Made by a program: the position numbers and the translations under genes. From positions 1 to 37,302 of the IMG/VR virus record IMGVR_UViG_3300042453_001570: a stretch of 37,302 nt of DNA. The stretch is one strand, 5' to 3'. The notes beneath the pieces are model-generated. The model worked only from the letters and a program-made list of their open reading frames with translations. It was not told the origin of the DNA and did not search any database. This DNA comes from a virus. Within the stretch, counting starts at the first letter, position 1, and each line of letters opens with the position of its first letter. Below are positions 13,739 through 21,988 of the stretch, one piece after another.

Positions 13739-15070
13739 ATGGCTGGGAAAGCAATGAATGTTGTCGGGTTCGACCCGTCAACGGGACAGGCAATTATCCG
13801 TAATGTTGATGGTAGCGATTATCGTCGCCAGTTGTACCATCTTGACCGCAATACGCTGGTTGTGTTGGCAGGCAAGTTGGGTTACAAGTTGACGAAATCG
13901 CCTCTGAAATACACGGCGGTTGAGTTGATGGAAATAGTCAAGCGGGATTACATGGCAGAAGGCGAGGAGGTCGTTATGTTTCACACACCGACGACACCAG
14001 TACCGATTCCACCCAAGCCGACGGCTACACCGTCGTCAACGGGTAGTGCGGTTGACGGTGCGTTTCGTACAATGATTCAGGCAATCATGTCGGACATGGG
14101 GGCATCATCGGTTGACGATGCCCGAGTGACGCAGTTGATTGAGGAAAAGTTGGCGACAACGGTTGACGAGTTGGGCGAAATCATCGTACAGTCTGCCGAG
14201 CGTGCTAATCAACGCATCGACCGACTGGCAATCGAGTTCGCTAACAGTCGCCCACAGGTGACCAACATTACGCTTAGCGGTGGCACTCGCAGAATGATTG
14301 AGAATCGTACACACTTCATGCTGGACAAGGTGTTGCGTGTCGTTGACCAGGGCTTGTCGCCGTGGCTTACGGGTGGCGCTGGTGTCGGCAAGACTACCAT
14401 CGCAGAACAGGTTGCGAAGTCGCTCGACTTGGACTACAGTCCCGAGTCGTTCTGCTCGCAGTCGTCTAAGGCGGAGATGAAAGGCTATAAGACGGCTAAC
14501 GGCTTGTACGAATCAACCGAGTTCCGTAAGCGGTTCGAGGAGGGTGGCGTTTATCTACTCGATGAGGTGGACGCGGCTAACCCGAACATTCTGTTGGCTC
14601 TCAACAGCGCATTGTCCAATGGGATTATGGCGTTCCCCGACAAGGTGATTCACAAGCATCCGAAGTTCGTTGCGATTGCTTGTGCCAACACTTACGGCAA
14701 CGGTGCTACAGCCGAGTATGTGGGTCGCCAAGTGATTGACGGCTCGTCGGTTGACAGGTTCGTGAAACTGGACATTCCCGTTGACGAGAACATGGAGGCT
14801 GGCATCGTGTCGGACTTGTCGGTTGACAAGGGTGCTGGCAGTATGTGGCACGGCATTGTCCGTGCTGCTCGTTCCAATGTAATCGACTACGGACTCAAGG
14901 TTATCGTTTCGCCCCGTGCCTCGTATCACGGTGCGAAGTTGCTCAACGCAGGGTTCACATTCCAGGAATGTATCCCGATGACTTTCGGTTCAGGCATGAA
15001 GCGCGAGCAATACGACAAGGTTATGACGAACATCGTCGTCCCTGACGGTGGTGCAACCCTACCAGCATAG
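13739..15070 (+). CDS. MoxR/CobS-like AAA+ ATPase
   Basis: A 443-residue protein. An N-terminal part (1-75) and a helical linker precede an AAA+ core with Walker A GGAGVGKT (212-219), Walker B GGVYLLDEVD (269-278), sensor-1 AIACANT (312-318) and a candidate arginine finger in SVDRF (R340). This AAA_5 type acts as a hexameric remodelling enzyme and commonly works with a VWA-domain partner that reads its substrate; the next gene may be that partner. The ribosome site is AGGAGG. It is probably an early remodelling function; the substrate is unknown. Confidence 0.85.
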   Translation: MAGKAMNVVGFDPSTGQAIIRNVDGSDYRRQLYHLDRNTLVVLAGKLGYKLTKSPLKYTAVELMEIVKRDYMAEGEEVVMFHTPTTPVPIPPKPTATPSSTGSAVDGAFRTMIQAIMSDMGASSVDDARVTQLIEEKLATTVDELGEIIVQSAERANQRIDRLAIEFANSRPQVTNITLSGGTRRMIENRTHFMLDKVLRVVDQGLSPWLTGGAGVGKTTIAEQVAKSLDLDYSPESFCSQSSKAEMKGYKTANGLYESTEFRKRFEEGGVYLLDEVDAANPNILLALNSALSNGIMAFPDKVIHKHPKFVAIACANTYGNGATAEYVGRQVIDGSSVDRFVKLDIPVDENMEAGIVSDLSVDKGAGSMWHGIVRAARSNVIDYGLKVIVSPRASYHGAKLLNAGFTFQECIPMTFGSGMKREQYDKVMTNIVVPDGGATLPA

Positions 15071-15085
15071 GCGTAGCGATACGCC
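15070..15085 (+). other. Hairpin with GCGA tetraloop after the AAA+ gene
   Basis: GGCGTA (15070-15075) pairs with TACGCC (15080-15085) around GCGA. It begins on the last base of the stop codon. There is no T-run. Confidence 0.6.
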
Positions 15086-15123
15086 CTGCGTCCCAGCCCG
15101 TAAGGGCGTAACCGTTACAATAA

Positions 15124-15149
15124 CCCCACCAGCAATTCGGCTGGTGGGG
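15124..15149 (+). other. Perfect 10-bp hairpin upstream of the VWA-like gene
   Basis: CCCCACCAGC (15124-15133) pairs with GCTGGTGGGG (15140-15149). AACAACAAAGGAG follows directly, so the hairpin sits just before the ribosome site. It lacks a T-run and may protect a processed 5' end or regulate initiation. Confidence 0.7.
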
Positions 15150-15168
15150 CAACAACAAAGGAGTGATT

Positions 15169-15990
15169 ATGAAGCAGCACATGGTTAATCAGGTTTGGGT
15201 TGATGAGTTCAGTTCGTTGGCGGAAACATTGGCTTACGCCAAAGCGAACACGAAGCGCCTATCTAGCGATAAGCGTACCGATAACAAGTGGTCAGGTTCA
15301 GAGTCGCTTGATGCGGCTGTTGACTTGGGTATGGTCGGTTGGCATGAGGTTCGCCCCGAGGTTGACCGCATGGTTGACCAAATGAACGAACACATTAACA
15401 TGGCATTGGGCGATGTGTTCCAAACGGTGATGAACTACGAAGGTGACAGCGTGGACATGGACAGATACCTTATGAACGACCCCGAGTGTATGATGGACTA
15501 CGAGATGGTTCCTAGTGGCAGGATGGGTCGTGTTGTCAGGGTGTTGGTTAACGGTTCGTGTTCGTGGCGTGTTGATTCGGACACAATCAAAGCCAGGGGT
15601 GCGTTGGCTTGTGCGTTGGTTGACACGCTGGCGAAACTTGGTGTCGGTGTTGAGGTGTGGCTTGAGATGGCTACCAAGCATCGTGGTTTGCACTCTGCGC
15701 TGATTATGTTACACTCAAGCGAGGAGCGACTTGACATTGACAACCTGATGTTCGCTATGGCTCACCCGTCAATGTTGCGTCGAATCAGTTTCTCGTTGAT
15801 GGAGCAGACACAATGGCCTGATGCGAAGCAGATTATCGGTCACGGTTACGGTCAACCACATGACCTGCTAATGGGCGATTATGTTCGGGCTGATGTCAAG
15901 GTGGACAAGTTGGAAAATGCGACAGGCGACCCGATTCAGGATGGTGTGAAATACATCTTGAGTACGGTGTCGGGGTTGCAGTTGGTGTAA
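15169..15990 (+). CDS. DUF7192-like protein, possible divergent VWA fold
   Basis: A 273-residue protein. ATG 15169 is chosen over GTG 15163 because AAAGGAG needs the spacing. The N-terminal part (VDEFSSLAETLAYAK) is helical. The middle, VRVLVNGSCSW (about 122-133), then ARGALACALVDTLAKLGVGVEVWLEMAT, has the strand, N-x-S-x-S, helix, strand order of a VWA domain, with Asn in place of the usual first Asp. I recall phage proteins named DUF7192 with this RGA...ALVDxL...GxxVEVW pattern. Its place next to a MoxR-type ATPase supports a functional pair, which remains inference. Confidence 0.75.
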   Translation: MKQHMVNQVWVDEFSSLAETLAYAKANTKRLSSDKRTDNKWSGSESLDAAVDLGMVGWHEVRPEVDRMVDQMNEHINMALGDVFQTVMNYEGDSVDMDRYLMNDPECMMDYEMVPSGRMGRVVRVLVNGSCSWRVDSDTIKARGALACALVDTLAKLGVGVEVWLEMATKHRGLHSALIMLHSSEERLDIDNLMFAMAHPSMLRRISFSLMEQTQWPDAKQIIGHGYGQPHDLLMGDYVRADVKVDKLENATGDPIQDGVKYILSTVSGLQLV

Positions 15991-16021
15991 GGTAACATTA
16001 CTACAAGCAAAGGAGAAAGTT

Positions 16022-16612
16022 ATGGCTAAGGCAATTTTGTTGGAAGCGGGTGTAGGCGGAAATGTTATTCCCGTCGAAGTCAATGGTTACAAGGAAATCC
16101 AAGACAAGGTGGGTGGGCTGTTCGATGTTGTCCGCCAACAGGTGAACGATGACATCGTGGCGGTTGGTTATGTCCACGATGAGGGTTTGCTGTTGGACTT
16201 AGACATGAACTGGCTGGCTAGTGCATTGTTTATGCGGGAAATCCGTGGCGATGTTGTGGTGGTCAACGGTTGCTCTCCTAGTGGTGAGTATGACGGCGAC
16301 GATTACGATTTGCCGTCATCGTTTATTGACTACATGAAAACGACTTTCTTGATGAAGGTTGCCAACACCTATAATGAGTCGGTTGTCGTAAGCACGGCGT
16401 TTGATTACGCTATCGACAATGAACTCCTTGAGCAGAACGAAATCGATGAACTTCTTAACCTTATGGAGTCATCGGGTAACACCGAAGACGAGTTGCGCAA
16501 TCTGCGCAACAGTATGGAAAGGATACTGGAGATTGTGAACGAACATCAGGCTAAGCGGGTAACCGAGGAACTGATTGACGAAATCTACGACTTTCTGAAG
16601 GAGCAGAAATAA
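16022..16612 (+). CDS. DUF3846-type protein
   Basis: A 196-residue protein. Residues 1-95 follow the DUF3846 plan: GGNVIPVEVNGYKEIQDKVGGLFDVV, a middle HDEGLLLDLDMNWLASALF, and IRGDVVVVNGCSPSGEYDG. The function of this phage- and plasmid-borne domain is unknown. The C-terminal half is an acidic helical extension not normally part of the domain. It starts behind AAAGGAG and overlaps the next gene by one base. Confidence 0.8.
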   Translation: MAKAILLEAGVGGNVIPVEVNGYKEIQDKVGGLFDVVRQQVNDDIVAVGYVHDEGLLLDLDMNWLASALFMREIRGDVVVVNGCSPSGEYDGDDYDLPSSFIDYMKTTFLMKVANTYNESVVVSTAFDYAIDNELLEQNEIDELLNLMESSGNTEDELRNLRNSMERILEIVNEHQAKRVTEELIDEIYDFLKEQK

Positions 16613-16932
16613 TGGATACGATGCCGAAGAATTACAGGTTTACCGTTAAGATTGGTGACCGCACCGTACAGATTAGCCAGTCGGGTAAGACCCGATTTTT
16701 GGCGCAGAAAAACCTAGCCCGAATCCTGGAGGAATCACATTTGCCACCGTTTGAGATTATTCCCGACGACACACAGTTGATGATGGTAACATTCACTTAT
16801 TCGATGATTGTCGAAGCGGATAACGAAGACGAGGCGGGCATTGTTGCCTACGAGAAACTGGATAAGATGCTCACCGACGGTTCGCTTGGTGCCGCATCGT
16901 TCGCCTGTTATGATAAGATTGTGAGAATGTAA
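16612..16932 (+). CDS. 106-residue hypothetical protein
   Basis: It starts at ATG 16612, overlapping the upstream TAA (TAATG), and its own TAA overlaps the next ATG in the same way. The sequence has two beta-rich blocks (YRFTVKIGDRTVQIS; MMVTFTYSMIVEADNEDEA) and a C-terminal helix. No domain is recognised. Strict coupling with both neighbours suggests equal amounts of the three products. Confidence 0.75.
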   Translation: MDTMPKNYRFTVKIGDRTVQISQSGKTRFLAQKNLARILEESHLPPFEIIPDDTQLMMVTFTYSMIVEADNEDEAGIVAYEKLDKMLTDGSLGAASFACYDKIVRM

Positions 16933-17105
16933 TGTTTGACCCGTACCCAAACGAGCCTTGCGTCATCTGTGATGACGACTGGGATGAACTAATAGACGGA
17001 CATTTGATTGTGGGTGGGGATTCTTTTCACGCTTGCATTAGTTGTATTATCAACATGGAAAACAAGGATTGGGAGGATGGTGATTATCTTGGATTGCTTG
17101 TCTGA
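16932..17105 (+). CDS. Small zinc-finger-like protein
   Basis: A 57-residue protein from ATG 16932 with C-x2-C at residues 10-13 (CVIC) and HACISC later, a plausible four-cysteine zinc site. The C-terminus is acidic (NKDWEDGDYLGLLV). Coupled by TAATG to the previous gene and overlapped by the next. Phages often encode such small ribbons near regulatory genes; the function is unknown. Confidence 0.7.
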   Translation: MFDPYPNEPCVICDDDWDELIDGHLIVGGDSFHACISCIINMENKDWEDGDYLGLLV

Positions 17106-17676
17106 TGTCAAGCCGATTGGTGTTCGCATTACCGTTGATGCCGTCAATGAAATGTGGATGGGTGAACGCATCGCAGAAATCATGGGCTACACAAACCCCG
17201 ACCACGAATGGGATACCGACAGCATGTTGGATTATTTCGAGAAGTTGGTCGAGTGCCATGATGCGTTCGTGAACAATAACGGATTCGTGTCAGCCACACC
17301 CGATGCCATAAAACCCTTATCCCGTAAGGATTTTACGAACCCGCTTAGTTGGTGGAAGGCAATCCGTGAAGCCGTAATCGCCCACTCGCAGCAACACCCA
17401 ACCCTCAATCCAGTTGATGTTATAATTAAACTGGGCATTACGCAGCAAGAGTTCTTTACCGCAGTTACCGTCAACAAGGTCAAGTACGATTTGACGGAAA
17501 CCGAACTGAGAGAATTGTGCGACAAGGTTGGCGCTCGTAATCCTAATCTGTCCGCCATAGGCAGACAGTATAAGATAACTCGCGCCACCATGAACTACTT
17601 TAGGAGACTAGGAAATGCAGTAAGAACAGCAAGGACAGATGCTGGACACCAACCTGATAGACTGGAGACAACATGA
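17077..17676 (+). CDS. Putative DNA-binding protein with C-terminal helix-turn-helix
   Basis: About 199 residues, taking ATG 17077 (GTG 17080 is equally possible; GGGAGG is directly upstream). An earlier in-frame ATG would need a 23-residue extension overlapping the previous gene. The C-terminal part contains PNLSAIGRQYKITRATMNYFRRLG, a good helix-turn-helix candidate, and an earlier segment (NPVDVIIKLGITQQEFFTAV) may be a second. It could be a regulator or replication accessory protein. It overlaps the nuclease gene by ATGA. Confidence 0.65.
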   Translation: MVIILDCLSDVKPIGVRITVDAVNEMWMGERIAEIMGYTNPDHEWDTDSMLDYFEKLVECHDAFVNNNGFVSATPDAIKPLSRKDFTNPLSWWKAIREAVIAHSQQHPTLNPVDVIIKLGITQQEFFTAVTVNKVKYDLTETELRELCDKVGARNPNLSAIGRQYKITRATMNYFRRLGNAVRTARTDAGHQPDRLETT

Positions 17677-18473
17677 AAATCGACTTCGTTAATAACATCA
17701 TCTATGTCAGACAGTCTTGGCTCAATGACATGGCCATCTGCCCCGAGCGTTCCAGATTAGGGATTACTCATCCCCAGTTTAGAATTGGTAGTGATGCTAC
17801 TATTATTGGCACTGCTGTCCATGCTGGAATAGAATCAGTATTAAAATATGGTATTACTAGAGAAGAAATGCTAGAAGTAGTATCTAGTAAGTATGATGAA
17901 CTATCAAAGACCCCGCACAAGACGACGAACATTGACCCAGATAAGATTCCAGACTATCTGAGTGCCATGTCAACGGCGTTCTATGAGGGCATCCTGCCCG
18001 AGGTGACAACGGGTGGACAAGTCGAGTTCTACTTTAAGGTTCCGCTTGGCGTAATGATTGACAAGTACGCTGTGTGGCTCGAAGGGACGATGGATTACAT
18101 TGACCCAAACGGTGTCATTTGGGACTGGAAAACAGCCTCCAGGGCTTATTATGTAAAGGAAAAGCAGAAGTCGGCCATCCAGCCGACGGTCTATGGTTTC
18201 GCGGCAACGGAATTGGGGTTAATTCAGGATGATGTCACAACTTTTAACTACGGTGTCATGGTGCGTGCTGATACTCCTAAGCCTCAGATTGCTACTGTCA
18301 CTAGAACGAAAAGCCATTATGATTGGTTGCGTCATTTCGTTACTGGTGCTATTGGTTCTAGTTACCATGTTGGAACCGATACCAAGTGGTTTATGAACGA
18401 CTCCAGTAATCTATGCTCGGAGAAGTGGTGTTCCTTTTGGAGCATCTGCAAGGGTGCGTTTGTCAATGAGTGA
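17673..18473 (+). CDS. Cas4/RecB-like PD-(D/E)XK exonuclease with iron-sulfur site
   Basis: A 266-residue nuclease. Motifs: GTAVH (46-50), EGTMDYIDPNG (137-147, D141 or D144) and DWK (151-153). One cysteine near the start (C23 in CPERS) and three at the end (C248, C253, C259 in CSEKWCSFWSIC) fit the four-cysteine 4Fe-4S cluster of Cas4/AddB-type nucleases. It would resect DNA ends during recombination-dependent replication. It precedes the helicase and primase genes. Codon use in 17780-17890 looks more AT-rich than in flanking genes. Confidence 0.88.
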   Translation: MKIDFVNNIIYVRQSWLNDMAICPERSRLGITHPQFRIGSDATIIGTAVHAGIESVLKYGITREEMLEVVSSKYDELSKTPHKTTNIDPDKIPDYLSAMSTAFYEGILPEVTTGGQVEFYFKVPLGVMIDKYAVWLEGTMDYIDPNGVIWDWKTASRAYYVKEKQKSAIQPTVYGFAATELGLIQDDVTTFNYGVMVRADTPKPQIATVTRTKSHYDWLRHFVTGAIGSSYHVGTDTKWFMNDSSNLCSEKWCSFWSICKGAFVNE

Positions 18474-18525
18474 CACCGCCCTGCTACAGTTGTAATACCC
18501 AAACAAACAGACAGGAGAAACATAA

Positions 18526-18963
18526 ATGAGCGTGTCCAAGGACCACTCGATTATCCTTCAGGTCGCTGGCAAGATTGCCGCCGACTTGACCCCATCCAGC
18601 GACGACATTATGATTAATGTCGCCAACTGGAACCTTGCCTATGATGCCATCAGCGATGCGCTGTTGACTTCTATGGGCATGACGGCATCACAAATTGAGG
18701 ATGTCGAACAGCGAGTAATGGAAGCGTTTAACGCCACCCCCGTTACCAGCACCCATGCACCAACCGCTTCTAGCGGTGGTTTCCAGGTGCGCATCAAGGG
18801 CAAGCAACACGGACCAATCCCCGAGTGGTTGCACAGCGAGTGCGCCAAGAAGGGTGTCACGGAAGTTTGGGACAACCGTGACGGTCTTGCCGCCAACCCG
18901 AAGCGCCCGTGGTTCAAGGCCGTCAATGGTGACGCTGCCTTTTGGGAGCCGAGGCGTAAGTAA
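18526..18963 (+). CDS. Conserved phage replication-block protein, possibly ssDNA-binding
   Basis: A 145-residue protein. The N-terminal half is helical and acidic. The C-terminal half, KQHGPIPEWLHSECAKKGV then EVWDNRDGLAANPKRPWFKA and AFWEPRRK, is a motif I associate with proteins beside helicase genes of actinophages and other phages. An ssDNA-binding role would fit the position between nuclease and helicase, but no OB-fold signature is evident. The start is behind AGGAG; its TAA overlaps the helicase ATG by one base. Confidence 0.7.
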   Translation: MSVSKDHSIILQVAGKIAADLTPSSDDIMINVANWNLAYDAISDALLTSMGMTASQIEDVEQRVMEAFNATPVTSTHAPTASSGGFQVRIKGKQHGPIPEWLHSECAKKGVTEVWDNRDGLAANPKRPWFKAVNGDAAFWEPRRK

Positions 18964-20057
18964 TGCCAGCCACCGCTTCCGAGTTTGCGGAGCGTTGGGC
19001 GAAGATTGGGCGTGGGGAGCAATTCCCCACGCCCAATCCATCCAAGCCTTCGTACAACTATTATGTACCGTTGGCTAAAGCCGCCGACGATTATGTTCAT
19101 TGGGCGCAAACCCCACACGAGCGTATCTATCTAGGGTTCCCTGAGATTGACGCTGAGATGAAAGGTATTGCCCCATCAGAGATGTGCTTGATTAACGGTT
19201 ACAGCCACTCGGGTAAGACGCTTGTGTTGCTCCAGATTTTGGCGGCTAACCGTGACAAGCGTGTTATCTACTTCTGCCCCGACGAGCCACGCACCTTGAC
19301 GCTGATTAAGTTGTCGTGCGTTACTCACGGTATCGACGCTAATGAACTTGAGTCGCTGGTTGCACAAAATGACCAGCGCAGTATCGCGTTGTTGCGTGAA
19401 ACTGCACAGAAGTTCTTTCCACACCTTGCGGTGTTTGACCAAACCGTGTCGCTTATTGACATGGAGCGTGCGCTCGCAGAGTATGTGGATGTTATTGGCG
19501 ACCCGCAGTTGATTGTGGTTGACTACCTTGATTTGATTACTGGTGGCGGCGAGGACATCCCGTCTAAAGCCAACAGCATCAAAGCGTTCGGCAAGCGCCA
19601 CAATGTTCCTCTGCTCGTTCTTCACCAGTCGTCCCGTACCGCAGGTGCAGACGGCAAGAAGATGACCATCAGTTCAGGTGCTTACGGTGGAGAACAGCAG
19701 GCCACCCACATTGTTGGTGTGCGCCGTAAGCGTTTTGAGATTGAGGGCAACATCCGAGAACTGCAAGAGAAACTGGACCGTGCGAGTAACACGGAGCGAA
19801 TCATTGAGAAGATTGAGTCGTTACAGTTTGACTTGCGCATCCACCAGGACACGGTAACTCTTAACCTTGTTAAGTGTAAGCGTCCCGCGTCCCGTTTGTT
19901 GGATGACATGGATTTCGTTATTGAGGGCGGGACGGGTCGTCTCAATCGGCTTGAGAGCGGAGTGATACCGTACCGAGATGACCGACCTGCCCCACCGACG
20001 ATAGCCCAACTTGAGGAGAATCAACCGCAGTTAATAGACGCACTAGCAGACTGGTAA
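18963..20057 (+). CDS. DnaB/RecA-like replicative helicase
   Basis: A 364-residue RecA-fold ATPase: Walker A GYSHSGKT (79-86), a switch region YFCPDEP, Walker B LIVVDYLDL (183-191), then VLHQSSR and a basic LVKCKRPASR. It lacks a recognisable DnaB N-terminal primase-binding domain, having only about 65 residues before the core, so it is a short phage-type helicase. It directly precedes the primase gene, which supports a replisome role. Starts by TAATG coupling. Confidence 0.88.
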   Translation: MPATASEFAERWAKIGRGEQFPTPNPSKPSYNYYVPLAKAADDYVHWAQTPHERIYLGFPEIDAEMKGIAPSEMCLINGYSHSGKTLVLLQILAANRDKRVIYFCPDEPRTLTLIKLSCVTHGIDANELESLVAQNDQRSIALLRETAQKFFPHLAVFDQTVSLIDMERALAEYVDVIGDPQLIVVDYLDLITGGGEDIPSKANSIKAFGKRHNVPLLVLHQSSRTAGADGKKMTISSGAYGGEQQATHIVGVRRKRFEIEGNIRELQEKLDRASNTERIIEKIESLQFDLRIHQDTVTLNLVKCKRPASRLLDDMDFVIEGGTGRLNRLESGVIPYRDDRPAPPTIAQLEENQPQLIDALADW

Positions 20058-20068
20058 GGAGGCCATGA

Positions 20069-20986
20069 ATGTCCGTGCTGAACGATTACCTAGAACAATA
20101 CATAACCCTGTTTCGTGGCCGTGCCGATGTGTACGGTCACGACGAGGGGCGATGTGTCAAGGACAAATTGACACCCGAACGCTTCATGGCACATTTGGAT
20201 GGCACCGAGCCTATTGGTGTTTATCCGATTGTGCCGATGCACAATGACCATTATGTTGTGTGGGGCTGTTCCGACTTTGACACTACCGATGCGCTAGATA
20301 ACGCTATCGCTCTGCACGACGCACTACAAGAGGCTGGCATCCAGTCATGGATTGAGCGTTCACGCTCCAAGGGCTACCATGTTTGGGTGTTCGCCAACGA
20401 GCCAGTAACCACCAAGGTTATGCGCAACGCTTTGCTTGTTGCGCACCAGGTAGCCGATGTTCCTGCAACCGAAGTTAACCCCAAGCAGTACGACTTACGG
20501 CATGGACAGTACGGCAACTATGTGCGCATCCCTTATCCTAACGCAATGTCAGATACGGTTCACCAACGGATTGTGCTTCGTGACAAACTGCCCAACGAGA
20601 TTGTCGCCATGGACTTCTCGTCGTTTGTCACTCAGGCGTTCGCTGGTCGGAACCAGGCTTACCTCCTTGAGCGTATTTCCTCCTTATACGCTGAGCCTGC
20701 CCGACCAGCAGCGCCTGTTGGTGTCGTCGAATACGACGCAACCTTAGACGAGGCTATGGCTTATCTCAGTCCTCTTGGCAAGGTTATTTGGCGTGACGGT
20801 CCGCTCGTTGGCAAGGACCGCTCTAGTACGCTAACCAAGTTGGGTCACGAATGTGTGCGCTCTGGGCTTAACCCATCGCAAACTAAAGTTGTTGTTCGCA
20901 CCGCTGACCAGCGTTGGGGCAAGTACCACGCTCGTCCCGATGGCGAACATGAAATTGATAAACTTGTTGTAAGAGTCCATTCATAG
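20069..20986 (+). CDS. Archaeo-eukaryotic-type primase (AEP/TOTE-like)
   Basis: A 305-residue protein. The AEP catalytic plan is visible: DFD metal pair (D69, D71), then SRSKGYHVWVF with the conserved S-x-H-like pattern (H104), followed by PKQYDLRHGQYGNYVRIPYP, typical of the TOTE-type primase group. The last 80 residues form a helical accessory region. It would lay primers or, as some AEPs do, extend DNA itself. The correct ATG is 20069; another ATG at 20065 is out of frame. The ribosome site is AAGGAGG. Confidence 0.85.
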   Translation: MSVLNDYLEQYITLFRGRADVYGHDEGRCVKDKLTPERFMAHLDGTEPIGVYPIVPMHNDHYVVWGCSDFDTTDALDNAIALHDALQEAGIQSWIERSRSKGYHVWVFANEPVTTKVMRNALLVAHQVADVPATEVNPKQYDLRHGQYGNYVRIPYPNAMSDTVHQRIVLRDKLPNEIVAMDFSSFVTQAFAGRNQAYLLERISSLYAEPARPAAPVGVVEYDATLDEAMAYLSPLGKVIWRDGPLVGKDRSSTLTKLGHECVRSGLNPSQTKVVVRTADQRWGKYHARPDGEHEIDKLVVRVHS

Positions 20987-20994
20987 GAGGAAAA

Positions 20995-21183
20995 ATGATT
21001 AATCCAGAATACCAGTTCGACAAATACGAAGAAGAAGCCGACCGAATGTTGACTACAATTAATCGTCTAAAAGTCACCAGTTCGCGCTGGCGAGAAGTGG
21101 CAATGCTATTAATGAGCAATGACCCACGAGAAGTGGGATTGGGCAGGCGTATGTACGCCGCCCTAACGGATGCGGAATCGTGA
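20995..21183 (+). CDS. 62-residue hypothetical protein
   Basis: It starts behind AGGAGG and is charged and helical (YEEEADRMLTTINRLKVTSSRWREVAMLL). The final TGA overlaps the start of the next gene. No domain recognised. Confidence 0.7.
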   Translation: MINPEYQFDKYEEEADRMLTTINRLKVTSSRWREVAMLLMSNDPREVGLGRRMYAALTDAES

Positions 21184-21410
21184 TGCCATACATCCTTAGC
21201 GTTATCGGCGTTACCGCCATGCTGGTAATCGGCTCAGGCAAATGGTGGGGCTGGGCAATTGCTTTCATTAACGAGTGCCTGTGGGTCGGGTTCGCCATTA
21301 CGACACGGCAATACGGATTCATTCTTGGCGCAGCGTTTTATGGCACGGTTAATGCCTACAACGCTTATAAGTGGAGGCGCAACCACACAATCATAAGGGT
21401 AGTCAGATGA
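21183..21410 (+). CDS. Small membrane protein with two or three membrane spans
   Basis: A 75-residue protein from ATG 21183 (GTG 21180 possible), overlapping the previous TGA. Hydrophobic spans are about 4-18, 24-42 and 46-58; WVGFAITTRQYGFILGAAFYGTVNAYNAYKW resembles one repeat of PnuC-type nicotinamide riboside carriers but is far too short to be one. It ends in a basic tail. Its ATGA overlap couples it to the HslV-like gene. Function unknown. Confidence 0.7.
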   Translation: MPYILSVIGVTAMLVIGSGKWWGWAIAFINECLWVGFAITTRQYGFILGAAFYGTVNAYNAYKWRRNHTIIRVVR

Positions 21411-21988
21411 CAACAATACTCGCAATCCAAGGCGACGGCTGGGCAGTAATCGGTTCCGACACACAATGGAGCGACGAAGAAGGCAGAATCGGCAAGTCGC
21501 ACCAACCCAAAATCTCTAGCGTCGGCAGATACCTAATTGGTGTTGCTGGCGATGTGCGTGGCGGCAATGTAATCCAACATTGCTTTACGCCACCACCCCT
21601 GCCAGCCAAAGCACAAGGAGCAAAACTGACCAAGTTCATCGTGTCGCAGTTTGTCCCCGCCTATAGGCAAACGCTGGAAGCCAACGGAGTTGGGCTTCCA
21701 CAATACGATAGCGAAATAGCACGGACAACAATCGACTCGCTCGTTGTCGCTAATGGCGTAGTGTTCCAGGTTGATGGAGATTACGGCACCGAAATGGATG
21801 CCAATAGAATCTACGCTATCGGTTCGGGCGGATGCTACGGCATCGCCGCCTTGCAAGCATTGACCGAGAAAAAGAAGTTAACTATTCCAACGGCGCGTCA
21901 AGCGATACTGAAGGCGCTTGCAATTTCAGCCAAGTTCGATTCGGGTACTGGCGCGCCGTTTCACATCTTCACGCAGGGGGCAGCATAA
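21407..21988 (+). CDS. HslV/proteasome-like N-terminal-threonine hydrolase
   Basis: A 193-residue Ntn-hydrolase. ATG 21407 is chosen because it puts MTT at the start: after Met removal, Thr1 is the nucleophile, Asp17 falls at exactly the HslV active-site position, and Lys34 (PKI) sits where HslV has Lys33. Further matches are LIGVAGDVRG and YAIGSGGCYGIAALQAL, close to the IGSGG loop of HslV and proteasome beta subunits. It would assemble into a ring peptidase, perhaps fed by an unfoldase. It lies in an ATGA/TAATG-coupled cluster with a membrane protein and RusA. Confidence 0.85.
   Translation: MTTILAIQGDGWAVIGSDTQWSDEEGRIGKSHQPKISSVGRYLIGVAGDVRGGNVIQHCFTPPPLPAKAQGAKLTKFIVSQFVPAYRQTLEANGVGLPQYDSEIARTTIDSLVVANGVVFQVDGDYGTEMDANRIYAIGSGGCYGIAALQALTEKKKLTIPTARQAILKALAISAKFDSGTGAPFHIFTQGAA

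Noticed and set aside
12804-13793. 329-codon minus-strand frame antisense to the Api92-like gene
   Set aside because: Crosses a hairpin repeat and the next gene's start, composition is low in usual protein signals, and the plus-strand gene is clearly recognised.
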